Below, one piece after another: positions 29,587 to 38,648 of a stretch of DNA of 64,000 nucleotides. The DNA is from Thraustochytrium sp. TN22 (lineage: Eukaryota; Sar; Bigyra; Thraustochytrida; Thraustochytriidae), in the NCBI GenBank assembly GCA_013306675.1, contig JABLUY010000086.1:62001-126000 (forward strand), read 5' to 3'. The notes beneath the pieces are model-generated. The model was not told the DNA's origin, made no database searches, and was given only the letters and a program-made list of their open reading frames with translations. How positions within the stretch are numbered: position 1 is the stretch's first letter; every line of letters starts with the position of its first letter. Position numbers and translations under genes: made by a program.

Positions 29587-30162
29587 GTCGGACGCGGCGG
29601 CTCAGGAATGTGCCCTCTCCCTCCAAGTCTCTCTCTAGCCGGTTCACTCCGCCTCTGCCCTTGTCCAGGTGGTCTTTGGGGCCGAGCCGGAGCTGGAGCG
29701 CTAGCGCTGGAGCTGGAGCTGGAGCTGGAGCTGGAGCAATGGACAATCGGCACAATCAACGCACGCAAAGCCGCTCAAGGAGAACAGCCCGCTCCGCGGC
29801 CGCCAAGCCCAGGAGTGCCTCAGGTGGAGGTCCAGGTCCAGGTCCAGGTGGAGGTCCAGGTCCAGGTCGAAGTTGCGAGGTCGAGGTCGTGGTCGCGGTC
29901 GCCGTCGAGGTCGCCGTCGTCGGCGCGTCCGAGGTCGCTCACGCGGCGGCGGCGGCGGCGGCGCGCGGGCGGCCGCCTCGCCCGCGGCCCGGCCGTCGCC
30001 GGCGCAGGCGGCGGTGGCGGCGGATGGCGACCGCGGCGGAAGATGCTTTGGCGGCGACGTTGACGGTCTGCGGCGGCCGCAGAGCCGCAAGCGACGCCGC
30101 TCGGGTCGGCTTGGGTCGGCTCGCGCGCGCGGCGGTCCGGCGGCGCGGCGCGGCACGGCACG
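29587..30162. other. Divergent intergenic region (MIP and CID genes) with hexanucleotide repeats
   Basis: No gene seen. (GGAGCT)n runs over 29707-29736, (GGTCCA)-like units over 29821-29866, and a GGCGCGG/GGCAC run ends right at the CID start. Both promoters must lie here. Confidence 0.6.
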
Positions 30163-31998
30163 ATGGCGGGCCTGGACGCGCAGGAGCTGGTGCGCCGGCT
30201 GCGGTCGGCGGAGTCGAGCGTGGCGTCGATCCAGGCCACGAGCAAGTGGATGGCGGCGCAACCGCGCGCCGCCACGGCCATCGTGGCGGCCTGGGAGCGC
30301 GACTTCGAGTCGCAGCCCGTGCACAGATGGCTGCTGTACCTGTACGTGGCGAACGACGTCATTCAGACCACGAAACAGCGCCTCGGGGCGCTCTTCAAGG
30401 ACGCCTTCTTCCCGGCGCTCTGCCGCACCATGGCCCTCTCGCTCGTCACGGGCGACCCGACGCTGACGGCCAAGACGGAGCGCATGATTAACGTCTGGGA
30501 GGAGCGCGCCATCATGAGCCCGGCAGAGATTGCCACGCTGCGCAAGGTGCACGCGAGCCGCGGCAACTACCTGCCCCCAGAGGCGGCGCGCGGCGCGGCC
30601 GACGCCGCCGTCGGCAAGGCCGCGGCCGGCGCGGAGGCCGGGGGCGATGCGGAGGCCGAGGAGAAGGAGGTGGACATCGAGGCCGAAGTGGATCGTGCTG
30701 CCGCCTCGGTGAGCGACGCCTTCCGCGACGAGCTGGCCTCCTCCGGCGGCGAAGAGGCGGAGGCGGGCGGGGCGGCTGGCGGCGAGGCCGAGGCCGGTAG
30801 CGGCGCTGGCGCTGGCGCGGGCGGCGATGACATCGACGACCCCGAGGTTGTAGCCGCCGAGCTGCGCAAGCTACCCAACGAGGATGCGGACGGCACAGGC
30901 GCTGCGCTGGACCTGGACGACAAGACGCTGGACGAGCGCGCCGCGGGCTTCGTGTCACTGGTCGAAGCAGTGGACTTTGAGACGGTGGGCGATGCGCTGG
31001 CCATGGAGCGAATTGAGAAGCTGGTGGATATCCTGAACAAGCTCGACAAGGCGCTTGCGGGCGAGCCCCTTCGCGAGGATCAGGACCCGGCGCGCGCGGA
31101 TGACTCCGTGTACCAGACCGTGCGCGTGGAGGAGAACCTCAAGCTCATCTTCCGCGATGCGCATATCGTACTGGACACCGGGCGCAAACGCAGCAAGGCA
31201 GCCAAGGTACGCAACGAGAAGCTCTCGACTGCGTGCGAGGAGCTCCTCGAGGACAGCGCCAACGCCATGGACACGGCGCGCAGCACGCTGCAAGAGATGG
31301 ACAGCGCACGCCGTGAGCTGCGTACCCTGGCGCGCGTGGTATTTCTGGAATCAAACCGCCGCAAGCGGAAGCGACTTCGTGAGGACCGCCGCGCCGAGCT
31401 CGAGGCTCAGGCCGAGCGCCGCGAGCAGGACTTCAAGGCGAAGACCGCAAGTCGCGTCGAGTCCTTCTTGTCGTCTATGAAGTCCAGCCTGGGGGGGAGC
31501 AAGGCGCCGCCGCCGCCGCTGCCGCCGGGCCCGCCGCCACCTATGCCGGCCGCGCCGCCGAATCTGCCGCCCATTCCACCGCCGACGGCGCCTCCGGCCG
31601 CCAACGCGTATCGTGGCGCCCCCCTGCCGCCCGTGCCGCCTCCAGGAGCGCCACCCATGGCAAATCGTTATAACGGCTCGTCCTCCTCGGTGCTCCCGCC
31701 AATCCCACCGCCAGGCCCGCCGCCCGGTCCGCCGCCCCCTGGCAGCATGTACGGCGGCGGCGGCATCGGCGGCGGCGGCGGCCGTCCGGATGGGCCGCCC
31801 ATGTCCTATGGCGCGCCGCCCGGGACGACCCCGGACTTTTCCGGCCTGGCGCGGGCCATGGCCTCGGCCCGTAGCGCCGGCGGGGCCGGCGCTGGGCCGC
31901 CTCCGCCCTTGCCACCGATCCCGCCGCCGCAGGGTCGTAGCTACCCGATCCCCCCACCTTCGTCCTCGTACGGCGCCCCGCCTCCCGGGCGGCGATGA
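30163..31998 (+). CDS. CID-domain (RPRD1/Rtt103-like) RNA polymerase II CTD-interacting protein
   Basis: 611 residues. Residues 1-130 are a CTD-interacting domain: LVRRLRSAESSVASIQATSK, then RWLLYLYVANDVIQTTKQ and RMINVWEERAI, matching the helices of RPRD1/Rtt103 and Pcf11 that clasp phosphorylated Pol II CTD. An acidic Ala/Glu-rich linker follows (about 150-260), then a helical, coiled-coil-like region (280-440) rich in Arg/Glu like RPRD proteins, and a Pro/Gly-rich tail (450-611) with repeats of PPPLPPGPPPP type that could bind WW, SH3 or profilin domains. It probably acts in transcription termination or CTD phosphatase recruitment. ATG 30163 (CACGATGGCG) precedes the domain by five residues. 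Confidence 0.88.
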   Translation: MAGLDAQELVRRLRSAESSVASIQATSKWMAAQPRAATAIVAAWERDFESQPVHRWLLYLYVANDVIQTTKQRLGALFKDAFFPALCRTMALSLVTGDPTLTAKTERMINVWEERAIMSPAEIATLRKVHASRGNYLPPEAARGAADAAVGKAAAGAEAGGDAEAEEKEVDIEAEVDRAAASVSDAFRDELASSGGEEAEAGGAAGGEAEAGSGAGAGAGGDDIDDPEVVAAELRKLPNEDADGTGAALDLDDKTLDERAAGFVSLVEAVDFETVGDALAMERIEKLVDILNKLDKALAGEPLREDQDPARADDSVYQTVRVEENLKLIFRDAHIVLDTGRKRSKAAKVRNEKLSTACEELLEDSANAMDTARSTLQEMDSARRELRTLARVVFLESNRRKRKRLREDRRAELEAQAERREQDFKAKTASRVESFLSSMKSSLGGSKAPPPPLPPGPPPPMPAAPPNLPPIPPPTAPPAANAYRGAPLPPVPPPGAPPMANRYNGSSSSVLPPIPPPGPPPGPPPPGSMYGGGGIGGGGGRPDGPPMSYGAPPGTTPDFSGLARAMASARSAGGAGAGPPPPLPPIPPPQGRSYPIPPPSSSYGAPPPGRR

Positions 31999-32069
31999 CG
32001 CATCTCGTCCCTTCCACTGCAAGCCAGTAGTCCCTTTCAAAGCAGTGCGCATCTTGATGTTCGACTAGT

Positions 32070-32753
32070 CTACTTGGGCAGGGGAAACATGAGGGCGCCA
32101 ACGACGCGGCCCTCGGCGCTCAGCATGTTGAAGGTGGCGCCGGCGTGGAAGGTCCCCGTGACCTCGTAGGGTGCGACCTTGCGAATGGCCCTGGCGAGGT
32201 CCTCCGGCAGGCGCTGCGTGTACTGACCCGTGCCGATGATGAGCAAGTCGAGCGGCGGGTCGAGATGCTCAAGCACCGCAAGGTGCTCCTCCGTGAAGTC
32301 CTCCAGACGCGAGACCTTCCAGCTGAGCACGACGTCCGGCAGCATGAGCACGGCGCCCTCTGCAAAGCTGCCGCTCATGAAGAAGCCCCCGTCCTCGATG
32401 GCCTCCACGTTGAGCTTGCCGTCGGTCAGCCTGCCCTCCGACACCTCGATTGCGAACGAGTGCGGGTCAATCTTGTTCTGGCCCTTGTCCGGGTGCACCA
32501 CGCGCTCCAGCTCCGCCGTCGTGAGCTGGTCCGGGTGGATCTGGTCGTACGGCGAGAAGAACTTCTTCGGGCCCTCGCTCTCCGTCTCGTCCTCGCCTCT
32601 GCCGCCGCGCTCGCCGGCCAGCCCGCGCCGCGCCTGCAGCAGCTGCGGCTGCGGCTGCGGCAGCCCAGGCCGCAGCTGCTGCACAGGCCGCCCCATGCAC
32701 GCAGGCCGCCGCCGCGCGACCTGGCGCGCGCCGCGCTGGGCGACGCCGAGCAT
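32070..32753 (-). CDS. NDUFAF3-like (DUF498/Mth938 family) mitochondrial complex I assembly factor
   Basis: 227 residues from ATG 32753. The first 55 residues are Arg/Gln-rich with no acids until the linker, which suits a mitochondrial presequence. The C-terminal 110 residues are the DUF498 fold: IEDGGFFMSGSFAEGAVLML, PDVVLSWKV, LDLLIIGTGQYTQRLPEDL, TGTFHAGATFNMLSAEGRVVGA. The LLIxGTG and ATFNxLxxEGRVV motifs are diagnostic of NDUFAF3/AAMDC. NDUFAF3 joins early in complex I Q-module assembly with NDUFAF4. A longer frame extends upstream to 33113, but its start would be far from the domain and low in complexity. It converges on the CID gene with 71 bp between stops. Confidence 0.87.
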   Translation of the reverse strand: MLGVAQRGARQVARRRPACMGRPVQQLRPGLPQPQPQLLQARRGLAGERGGRGEDETESEGPKKFFSPYDQIHPDQLTTAELERVVHPDKGQNKIDPHSFAIEVSEGRLTDGKLNVEAIEDGGFFMSGSFAEGAVLMLPDVVLSWKVSRLEDFTEEHLAVLEHLDPPLDLLIIGTGQYTQRLPEDLARAIRKVAPYEVTGTFHAGATFNMLSAEGRVVGALMFPLPK

Positions 32754-33259
32754 CTGTCCGCGTCCGCGCTGCGCAGCGACCCGCCCGTCGCAGCGGAGCA
32801 GTCGCCTCGAGCTGGAGCAGCCAAGAAAAACTCGCCTCGGCGCTGGACGGGGTCTGCCTCGCAGCCCCCTTCTTGTCCTGTCCACAAATGAAGTGAACAT
32901 CAAGCTGGTGAAGACGCAAGAGCTGGAGATGGAGATGGTGCCGCTGGACAGCGAGCAAGCAGCGCGTGCGGGCCCGCGACGATAGAGCTCGAGCCCGGAG
33001 CAGGGCGAGAATTGGAACTGCGAGAGCAGAAGTCTGAGAAAAATAAGTAAATGAATGGATGGATGGATGAAGGAAGGTGCAGATGCGACGTGGTTGATGG
33101 CACGGGAGGTCAACTTGCCTGGCGTTCACAGTCGTTGCTCTCCTCGCTTTTTTTTTTCACTCAGGGTCTCGGTCTCGGTCTCTGGTAAGTTAGGTCACTG
33201 GTCTCGGGATCTCGCGAGCTTGAGGTCGGTTGATGGTGTGTTCTCTTCGTTGAGTCGGA
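32754..33259. other. Intergenic region upstream of NDUFAF3
   Basis: 506 bp with no supported gene: a GGATG run near 33058-33074, a T9 tract near 33150 and GGTCTC doublets after it. It separates two minus-strand genes, so it holds the NDUFAF3 promoter and the 3' end of HMG-CoA lyase. Confidence 0.5.
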
Positions 33260-34300
33260 TCACAGGGATGCGGCCTCGAGAAAGTTGAGCTGCGGCGCGC
33301 CCTCGAGGTCGCGCCCGAGAGCGCCCTCGAGGAATGCGCTGGCGCGAGCAATGGCGGCCGGGTCCATGGTGTGCGGGATGCCGAGGTGCTGGAGGACGGC
33401 GAGCACGGCCTGGGTGGAGATGTTGCCCTTGGCGTCCGGGATGAAGTTGCAGCCGCCGGCGCCGCCGAGCGAGGAGTCGATGTGGCGCACGCCGAGCTCG
33501 GCAGCCACGAGGACGTTCTCGGCGGCGCGGCCGTTGGCGTTGTGCATGTGGACGCCGAGGCGCTCGATGGGGAAGTGCTTGGCGGCGAGCGAGACGAGCT
33601 CGTGCACGTGCTCCGGATTGGTCTGGCCGAGGGTGTCAGCGAGCACGACAACCTCGGCGTCAACGCTGAGGTACATGTCGACGACGCGAAGCACCACATC
33701 CATGTCGACGTCGCCCTCGAAGGGGCAGCCGAAGGCGAGCGAGGCGTAGCCGCGCACGCCGAAGCCGTCGGCGGTCGCGCTCTCGGCGACCTTCTTCGTC
33801 ATGGCCATGGCGTCGGTCATGCTCATGCGCACGTTGGCCTTGCTATGGGACTCGGTGCAGCTGACGAGGCAGGTGATAAAGTCGAGCACGGCCGGGTCGT
33901 CGCCGCGCGCCATGCCGGCCTTGCGGAAACCCTCGTACCCGCGCAGGTTGGGCACGAGACCGCCGAAGCGCATGCCCTCGGCCTTGGCCTCGCGCGCCCA
34001 GTCCTCGCTGCGCAGCGCCTCGCACAGGTCGGCGGCGCCGGCCATGGCGGGCACCAGGTCCTCGCGCACGAAGGAGCACACCTCGATGGCCACTGGCTTG
34101 GCCGCGGCCACCATCCTCAGCAGCTCCACCTTCTGCGCCACCGTCAGCACCGTCTTCTCATTCTGGATGCCGTCGCGCGGCGTCACGTCGTACAGCAGCG
34201 CGCCGCGCGCGCCCGCCGCCCCGTCCGCCCCCGCGCTCAGGCCGCGCTTGGCCGCGCTCGCCGCCGCGCCGCGCGCGCGGGCCACCGTGGACGCCAGCAT
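33260..34300 (-). CDS. 3-hydroxy-3-methylglutaryl-CoA lyase
   Basis: 346 residues. An Ala/Arg-rich presequence (first 30 residues) suggests mitochondrial import. The DRE-TIM barrel begins YDVTPRDGIQNE with Arg42 and Asp43 for enolate chemistry; HMHN at 251-254 supplies metal-binding His251 and His253; the C-terminal loop GGAGGCNF contains the catalytic Cys284. SCTESHSKANV is the substrate-binding SxSxSH block. It splits HMG-CoA to acetyl-CoA and acetoacetate in leucine breakdown and ketogenesis. Length and motif spacing fit the family. The tail ends AASL, so it lacks the peroxisomal CKL of the animal enzyme. ATG 34300 is the first of the frame. Confidence 0.93.
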   Translation of the reverse strand: MLASTVARARGAAASAAKRGLSAGADGAAGARGALLYDVTPRDGIQNEKTVLTVAQKVELLRMVAAAKPVAIEVCSFVREDLVPAMAGAADLCEALRSEDWAREAKAEGMRFGGLVPNLRGYEGFRKAGMARGDDPAVLDFITCLVSCTESHSKANVRMSMTDAMAMTKKVAESATADGFGVRGYASLAFGCPFEGDVDMDVVLRVVDMYLSVDAEVVVLADTLGQTNPEHVHELVSLAAKHFPIERLGVHMHNANGRAAENVLVAAELGVRHIDSSLGGAGGCNFIPDAKGNISTQAVLAVLQHLGIPHTMDPAAIARASAFLEGALGRDLEGAPQLNFLEAASL

Positions 34301-35091
34301 CTCGCTGGCGTGCCGCTCGCTCGCCGCTCGCTCGCCGCTCGCCGGCCGCTCGCCGCTCGCCGCTCGCGTCTGCTCTCGCCGCCGCGCGTTGAAGGTCTGC
34401 CGCGCCGCGAGCGAGCTCCAAGTCAGGTCTCTGCTCGCCCGGCAACCCTGGGCGCACCCAGGTCGCCGCGCCCGCGCCGGCCGCGGGCGCCGCCGCCGGC
34501 CGCGTCTGGCCCGGGCGCTCCGGGGGCGCCCCGGGGGCGCTCTGCAGTGCGCGGGGCCGCGCCCCGCGCGAGCGCGGCGTCTGCGGGCGCGCGGCCGAGG
34601 CTGCGCGAGGTCTTGCGCGCAGCGCCTGCTTGCAGCCTATCAAACTCGGGCGCTCCCGGGGTTCCCGGGGTGGGGGCTGAGGGAGGGAAAAACCTGAGAG
34701 GCGCGGCGAGGGCTCGCGCGGCGCGCCGCGAGAGAGGGGCGCGGCGCGGCGCGGGATGGCGCCATGGGAGGAGGCGGCGACGCGATGAGCGGAGCACAAT
34801 GCGAGGGTCTGCAACTGCTGCCGTGGTGGAGGGATTCCGCCGGCGGGAGGCTTCGTTTTATGGACTGCAGCGGCGGTGGCGGCGGCGGCCCAGGGCGCGA
34901 GTGACGGCCCAACGGCTCGGGTGGGCGAAAGAGCCCCCGCCGGCTGCAAAGCGCTTGCTACTAGCTTGGCCGCTCGGGGCGGCGACGGCGACGGCAGACC
35001 GCGGGCGTGAGCGGCCCAAGGCGAGGCGAGGCGAGGCGAGGCGCTGCGTCCCGGCGCATCGCCGTTCTCGCCAGAAACATTTGATTGACAA
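34301..35091. other. Divergent intergenic region with GC-rich pentamer and GCTCGC repeats
   Basis: 791 bp without a supported gene. A CGCTCGC/CCGCTCG run is at 34310-34376 beside the HMG-CoA lyase start, and GGCGA pentamers are at 35020-35042 just before the next start. Frames across it are Arg/Ala/Pro shadows. Confidence 0.55.
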
Positions 35092-35808
35092 ATGTCGGGC
35101 AAGGATGCCAACATGCGAAGCTTCCGCGCCAAGGCGGCGAGCGCGGCGCCCACCAAAGCGCAGCCGCTGCTGGACTCCGCGGCGGCCAGCCCGCAAGGAC
35201 CTACTTCGCAGAATCGGCACACGGGCAGTGCGAGGCCGACGCCGCTCCAAGTGCCGGGCGCCGTCGCCGACGAGCGCGCGGAGAACGATGTCGGCGGCAA
35301 GTCGCCGTCCGGTACCTTGTTGAGCACCAGCAAGGACGGCAAGCCATCCAAGGCGGAGATGGCGCTCAAGCGCTGGCTCGGCGTCACGCGCGAGAAGACC
35401 GACGAGGCGGCCGGGGACGGCGATGGAGCCAGCTCGCCCTCGGACGGCTCCAGCAAGGTGAGCAAAACCATCCGCAAGTGGCAACGTCGCGCCATGTACG
35501 GCAAGGCGGAGCGTGCCACCGGGCTCGTCGTGGACGATGCGTATCGTCAGTGGTACATTGACCAGCGGGACCGATTCCGAGTCCAACTCCCCGAGTCCAT
35601 CACCGCCGCGCTCGCCGAGGAGGCCGTGCAGGTTCTTCGCGTCATGCGCGTGCGGTACGAGCGCCTGCTCGGGCCGGACGACAACCTTGTCTTGAGCGCT
35701 GCGAAGCGCATTGAGACTCTCGAGAATCAGCTCACCGGCATGGGCAAGCAGCGCGTGTTAATGCGCTCTGTCTCGCGCGGCAGGTCTCTGCGCTCGCTCA
35801 CGGGTTGA
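35092..35808 (+). CDS. Unknown protein, basic, probably helical
   Basis: 238 residues, no family recognised. The first 100 residues are Ser/Ala/Gly/Lys-rich and probably disordered. Residues about 90-140 are Lys/Arg-rich (EMALKRWLGVTREK; KTIRKWQRRAMYGK), and 145-225 look alpha-helical with regular hydrophobics (YRQWYIDQRDRFRVQLPESI; EEAVQVLRVMRVRYERLLGP) and end RSVSRGRSLRSLTG. No signal peptide or membrane segment. ATG 35092 is the first ATG after the GGCGA pentamer repeat. The coding bias matches neighbours, so it is probably real. Confidence 0.6.
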   Translation: MSGKDANMRSFRAKAASAAPTKAQPLLDSAAASPQGPTSQNRHTGSARPTPLQVPGAVADERAENDVGGKSPSGTLLSTSKDGKPSKAEMALKRWLGVTREKTDEAAGDGDGASSPSDGSSKVSKTIRKWQRRAMYGKAERATGLVVDDAYRQWYIDQRDRFRVQLPESITAALAEEAVQVLRVMRVRYERLLGPDDNLVLSAAKRIETLENQLTGMGKQRVLMRSVSRGRSLRSLTG

Positions 35809-36096
35809 AAGGAGCCTCGGCATTGACAGTGAGAGACGCTCGATCTCGATCGCTCTCGTCTCTCTCTCTCTCGCACACACACTCTCAGACGCTGTCCATT
35901 GTTCTCTACGTTGCGCTTGTCCCCTGGCAGAAGCACATAAAAAAACAAAAAAAAAAACAGAAAAGCACCGCAATGACTTGACAACCGTGCGCTGACGTAG
36001 CTCTTTCTATGATACGCGGCTCGTTGACGACGAACGAAGCGAGCCATGTGCAGCAGCGCTCTTTCCTCCCCGCGGCAGCCATCGCCGGTCGGCTCG
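35809..36096. other. 3'-to-3' intergenic region with CT and A tracts
   Basis: 288 bp between converging genes. A TC/AC repeat is at 35848-35885 and an A-rich tract with AAAAACAAAAAAAAAAAAC at 35938-35957; the latter may serve 3' end formation. Confidence 0.5.
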
Positions 36097-36627
36097 TCAG
36101 CCAGCAAGGCCCGTCAGCAGCCGCTGGGACACGCGCTGGCAGACGTAAGTCCAGCCGAGCACAGAAATGGCGCCGGACGCGTAGCCCGGCAACGCGAAGA
36201 GGCGGCCGACAGGCCATAGCCAGCCGGGCTCCACCTCGAGCAGCGGCACAGGCGGCAGCGTGGCCTCGTAACCAAAATAGAGCGCGGCCCAGAGCACCTG
36301 CTGGCGCAGGCCGAGCGCCTGCGTCGCCCACTTGCGCCACGAGGCGGCCGCCTGCAGGCTGCGCGCCTCGGCCATCTTGAGCACCTCCTTCTCCTTGGCC
36401 GCGGCCTGGCGCTTGAGCTTGGCCCACTTCATGAAGGTGCTCGGCAGGTTGTAGTCCTTGGCCTCCGCCTCGAGGCGCGCCACCTCCGCCTGCAGCGCCT
36501 TCTCCTCCTTGCTCGGCGCCAGCTCCACCACGAACCTCTTCACCGCGAGCGCCACCGCCTCCACCAGCACGGTCACCACCAGCACGGTCAGCAGCGCGCC
36601 GCTCTGCAGCACGTGCTGCGCCTCCAT
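36097..36627 (-). CDS. Get1/WRB-like subunit of the tail-anchored protein insertase
   Basis: 176 residues from ATG 36627. A transmembrane segment at about 8-30 (GALLTVLVVTVLVEAVALAV) is followed by a cytosolic coiled coil at 38-90 (LQAEVARLEAEAKDYNLPST, FMKWAKLKRQAAAKEKEVLK), then further hydrophobic segments near 100-115 and 145-165. The order TM, coiled coil, two TMs and the FxKWAKLxRxxxxxxKE motif match WRB/Get1, which with CAML/Get2 receives tail-anchored proteins from the Get3/TRC40 ATPase at the ER. The longer upstream frame has no ATG. Confident in the architecture, moderately in the family. Confidence 0.78.
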   Translation of the reverse strand: MEAQHVLQSGALLTVLVVTVLVEAVALAVKRFVVELAPSKEEKALQAEVARLEAEAKDYNLPSTFMKWAKLKRQAAAKEKEVLKMAEARSLQAAASWRKWATQALGLRQQVLWAALYFGYEATLPPVPLLEVEPGWLWPVGRLFALPGYASGAISVLGWTYVCQRVSQRLLTGLAG

Positions 36628-36937
36628 CTCTGCGGCCCGGCGCGCTAGCTGCCACTGCCGCTTGCGGCCTCCGCCCGCGGGCTCCTGCGCCCGCGCCCGC
36701 GCCTCGCCCGCGCCTGCACGAGCGCGCGGCGCCGTCGCTCGGGTCGCTCGTTCTGCTCCGCCGCGTGGCCGCCGTCGCGGTCGCCGAGCCACGGCTCGCT
36801 GGCGCGCGAGCGAGCGCAGGCCTGGCTGGAGCTGCCTGGAGCTGCTGAGCAAAGACCGAGCAAGCGCGGCAAGCGGAGTCCGCTGGAGGGAGCGGAGCTG
36901 TCAGTGACCGTGTCTCAGGTCTCTGATCAGACTCTGA
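36628..36937. other. Intergenic region between Get1 and a small candidate gene
   Basis: 310 bp, GC-rich, no supported gene; it holds the Get1 promoter. A CTCTGATCAG doublet lies at 36920-36939. Confidence 0.45.
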
Positions 36938-37154
36938 TCAGAACGATGCATCGCGCTGCATCTTATGAGTCACCATGTCCTCCGAGTCCTCCTTCGGCGA
37001 AGTCTGGTACTCATGCTTGACGATGACGATGCGGCGCTCCGCATTGATGATGCCACGCGAGCCGAATGTCTTGCCTCTTCTCGACGTGCCTCACTGAGAG
37101 GGCTGGCCATGTCATGTCAGCGAAGAACCCTGCCCGGACCCTGAGCGGCGGCAT
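36938..37154 (-). CDS. Probable small spliced gene of unknown function (about 48 codons)
   Basis: On the minus strand bases 37069-36938 form a 44-codon frame (TFGSRGIINAERRIVIVKHE ...) with high G/C at third positions and a TGA stop at 36940-36938, but no ATG in frame. Upstream, ATGCCGCCGCTCAGG at 37154-37140 could be a first exon joined by an intron of about 70 bp (37139-37070) that begins GTCCGGGC, contains CTGAC as a possible branch point and CCAGCCCTCTCAG, and would end CAAG. Other acceptor sites are possible. It would lie head-to-head with the uL3m gene, 109 bp between starts. No family recognised. The exon is more secure than the splice. Confidence 0.4.
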
Positions 37155-37263
37155 CGAGAGGCGAGTGGCAGGCAGCGGCAGAGGCAGGCAATCGCGGGAG
37201 CGGCGGCGCGCGCGCGGACGGCGCGCGAGGGCGGCGCGCGAGGGCAGTGCGGCGGCGGGCGCG

Positions 37264-38238
37264 ATGCTGCGCGGCGTGGCGGGAGCGGCGCTGGGCGGCG
37301 CGCGCAGCGGCGTGCGCGGCGCGGCGCTGCGGCCCCTGGCGGCGGCGCTGGACGCGGCGCGGCTGCCGACGGGGCTGCAGCAGCAGCAGCAGCGCGGCAA
37401 GAAGTACGAGGTCATCACCGGCAAGGTGCGCAAGAGCTATGAGGACTTCCCCACGCGCAGCGGCGTGCTGGCCATGAAGATCGGCATGCTGCCCGACTGG
37501 GACGAGTACGGCCGCCGGCTGGCGCTCACCGTGCTGCAAATCCAGGGCTGCTACGTGGTGGGCCACAAGATGGACGAGGCCACGGGCTACCACGGCCTGG
37601 TGCTGGCCGGCGGCGACGCCAAGGCCAAGCACGTGGCCAAGCCGCAGCAGGGCACCTTCCAGGCGGCCGGCGTGCCGCTGCGGCGCCACATGGGCGAGTT
37701 CCCCGTCGATGAGGACGCCATGCTGCCCATCGGCACCGAGATCACCGCGCGCCACTTCGTGCCGGGCCAGTACGTTGACGTGCAGGGGCGCAGCATCGGC
37801 AAGGGCACCCAGGGTGTCATGAAGCGCTGGAACTTCAAGGGCCAGTCCGCGACGCACGGCACCTCGCTTTCGCACCGCTCGCCGGGTTCCATCGGTATCA
37901 CCAACATGAGCCGCGTCTGGAAGGGCAAGAAGATGGCCGGCCGCATGGGCAACAAGAAGCGCACCATGCCCAACCTCGTCCTCTACAAGATCGACGTCGA
38001 CCGCAACCTGCTCTTTGTGCACGGCAACGTGCCGGGCAACAAGGGCGGCATCGTGCGCGTGCGGGACGCTTTCGCCAAGCGCGACGTGCTCTGGAACGGT
38101 GACGAGTTCACCATGCCGTTGCCCACCTGGTCCGCACCTGCCGAGGGCGACGACGCCGAGGCGGCCGACGCCAGCCCTATCATCCGTGCCCCGCCGCTCA
38201 AGTTCAACCCGCTCGAGCGCACCTTTGGCATGGCTTAA
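37264..38238 (+). CDS. Mitochondrial large-subunit ribosomal protein uL3m
   Basis: 324 residues from ATG 37264. The first 45 residues are Arg/Ala/Gly-rich, a mitochondrial presequence, followed by poly-Gln (5). The uL3 fold begins RSGVLAMKIGMLPDWDEYGR, with LTVLQIQGCYVVG and the conserved loop FKGQSATHGTSLSHRSPGSI followed by GRMGN and KIDVDRNLLFVHGNVPGNKG. The last motif is a hallmark of bacterial-type uL3 in organelle ribosomes. It is a core protein near the peptidyl transferase centre. An in-frame region upstream has no better start. The C-terminal 60 residues are an Ala/Asp-rich extension. Confidence 0.95.
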   Translation: MLRGVAGAALGGARSGVRGAALRPLAAALDAARLPTGLQQQQQRGKKYEVITGKVRKSYEDFPTRSGVLAMKIGMLPDWDEYGRRLALTVLQIQGCYVVGHKMDEATGYHGLVLAGGDAKAKHVAKPQQGTFQAAGVPLRRHMGEFPVDEDAMLPIGTEITARHFVPGQYVDVQGRSIGKGTQGVMKRWNFKGQSATHGTSLSHRSPGSIGITNMSRVWKGKKMAGRMGNKKRTMPNLVLYKIDVDRNLLFVHGNVPGNKGGIVRVRDAFAKRDVLWNGDEFTMPLPTWSAPAEGDDAEAADASPIIRAPPLKFNPLERTFGMA

Positions 38239-38648
38239 AAAAGCTGAGTATATCCTGACACCCTCGCGCCGCGCATGAAGGAAGGGCCCGACTGCGTGTT
38301 GACCGCCGAGAGCTAGCTAGCTAGAGCGACCACAGAGAAAAGAAAAGGACAAGAAAGAGCACACAACACACACAAAACTGGCGAGAGAAACGACGACGCC
38401 GAGGGCGAGCGAGCCGCGCCGGCCTCGGCCCACGACCGAGCGAGCGAGCGAACATGAGTGTCCGCGAGCACGCGCACGATCAAGCGAGCTTCTTCGCAAT
38501 CAGCAGATTTGCCAGCACGCCACGCCAGAAGACAAAACAAACTTGAAGATGGAAGCGTCTGCGACTCTGCTGTGTTCGCAAACTCACAATTGAGTCATCG
38601 TTGAGACTTGAGGTTGTCCGGCCCGCGCCCGCGCCCGCCAACCCCCGC
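38239..38648. other. Intergenic region upstream of the polycystin gene
   Basis: 410 bp without a gene. (CTAG)n at 38312-38324, an A-rich (AAGAAAAG) stretch near 38338-38360 and GAGC repeats at 38435-38450. Confidence 0.5.

Noticed and set aside
32754-33113. N-terminal extension of NDUFAF3 to 33113.
   Set aside because: It would put 120 low-complexity residues before a good presequence start at 32753.
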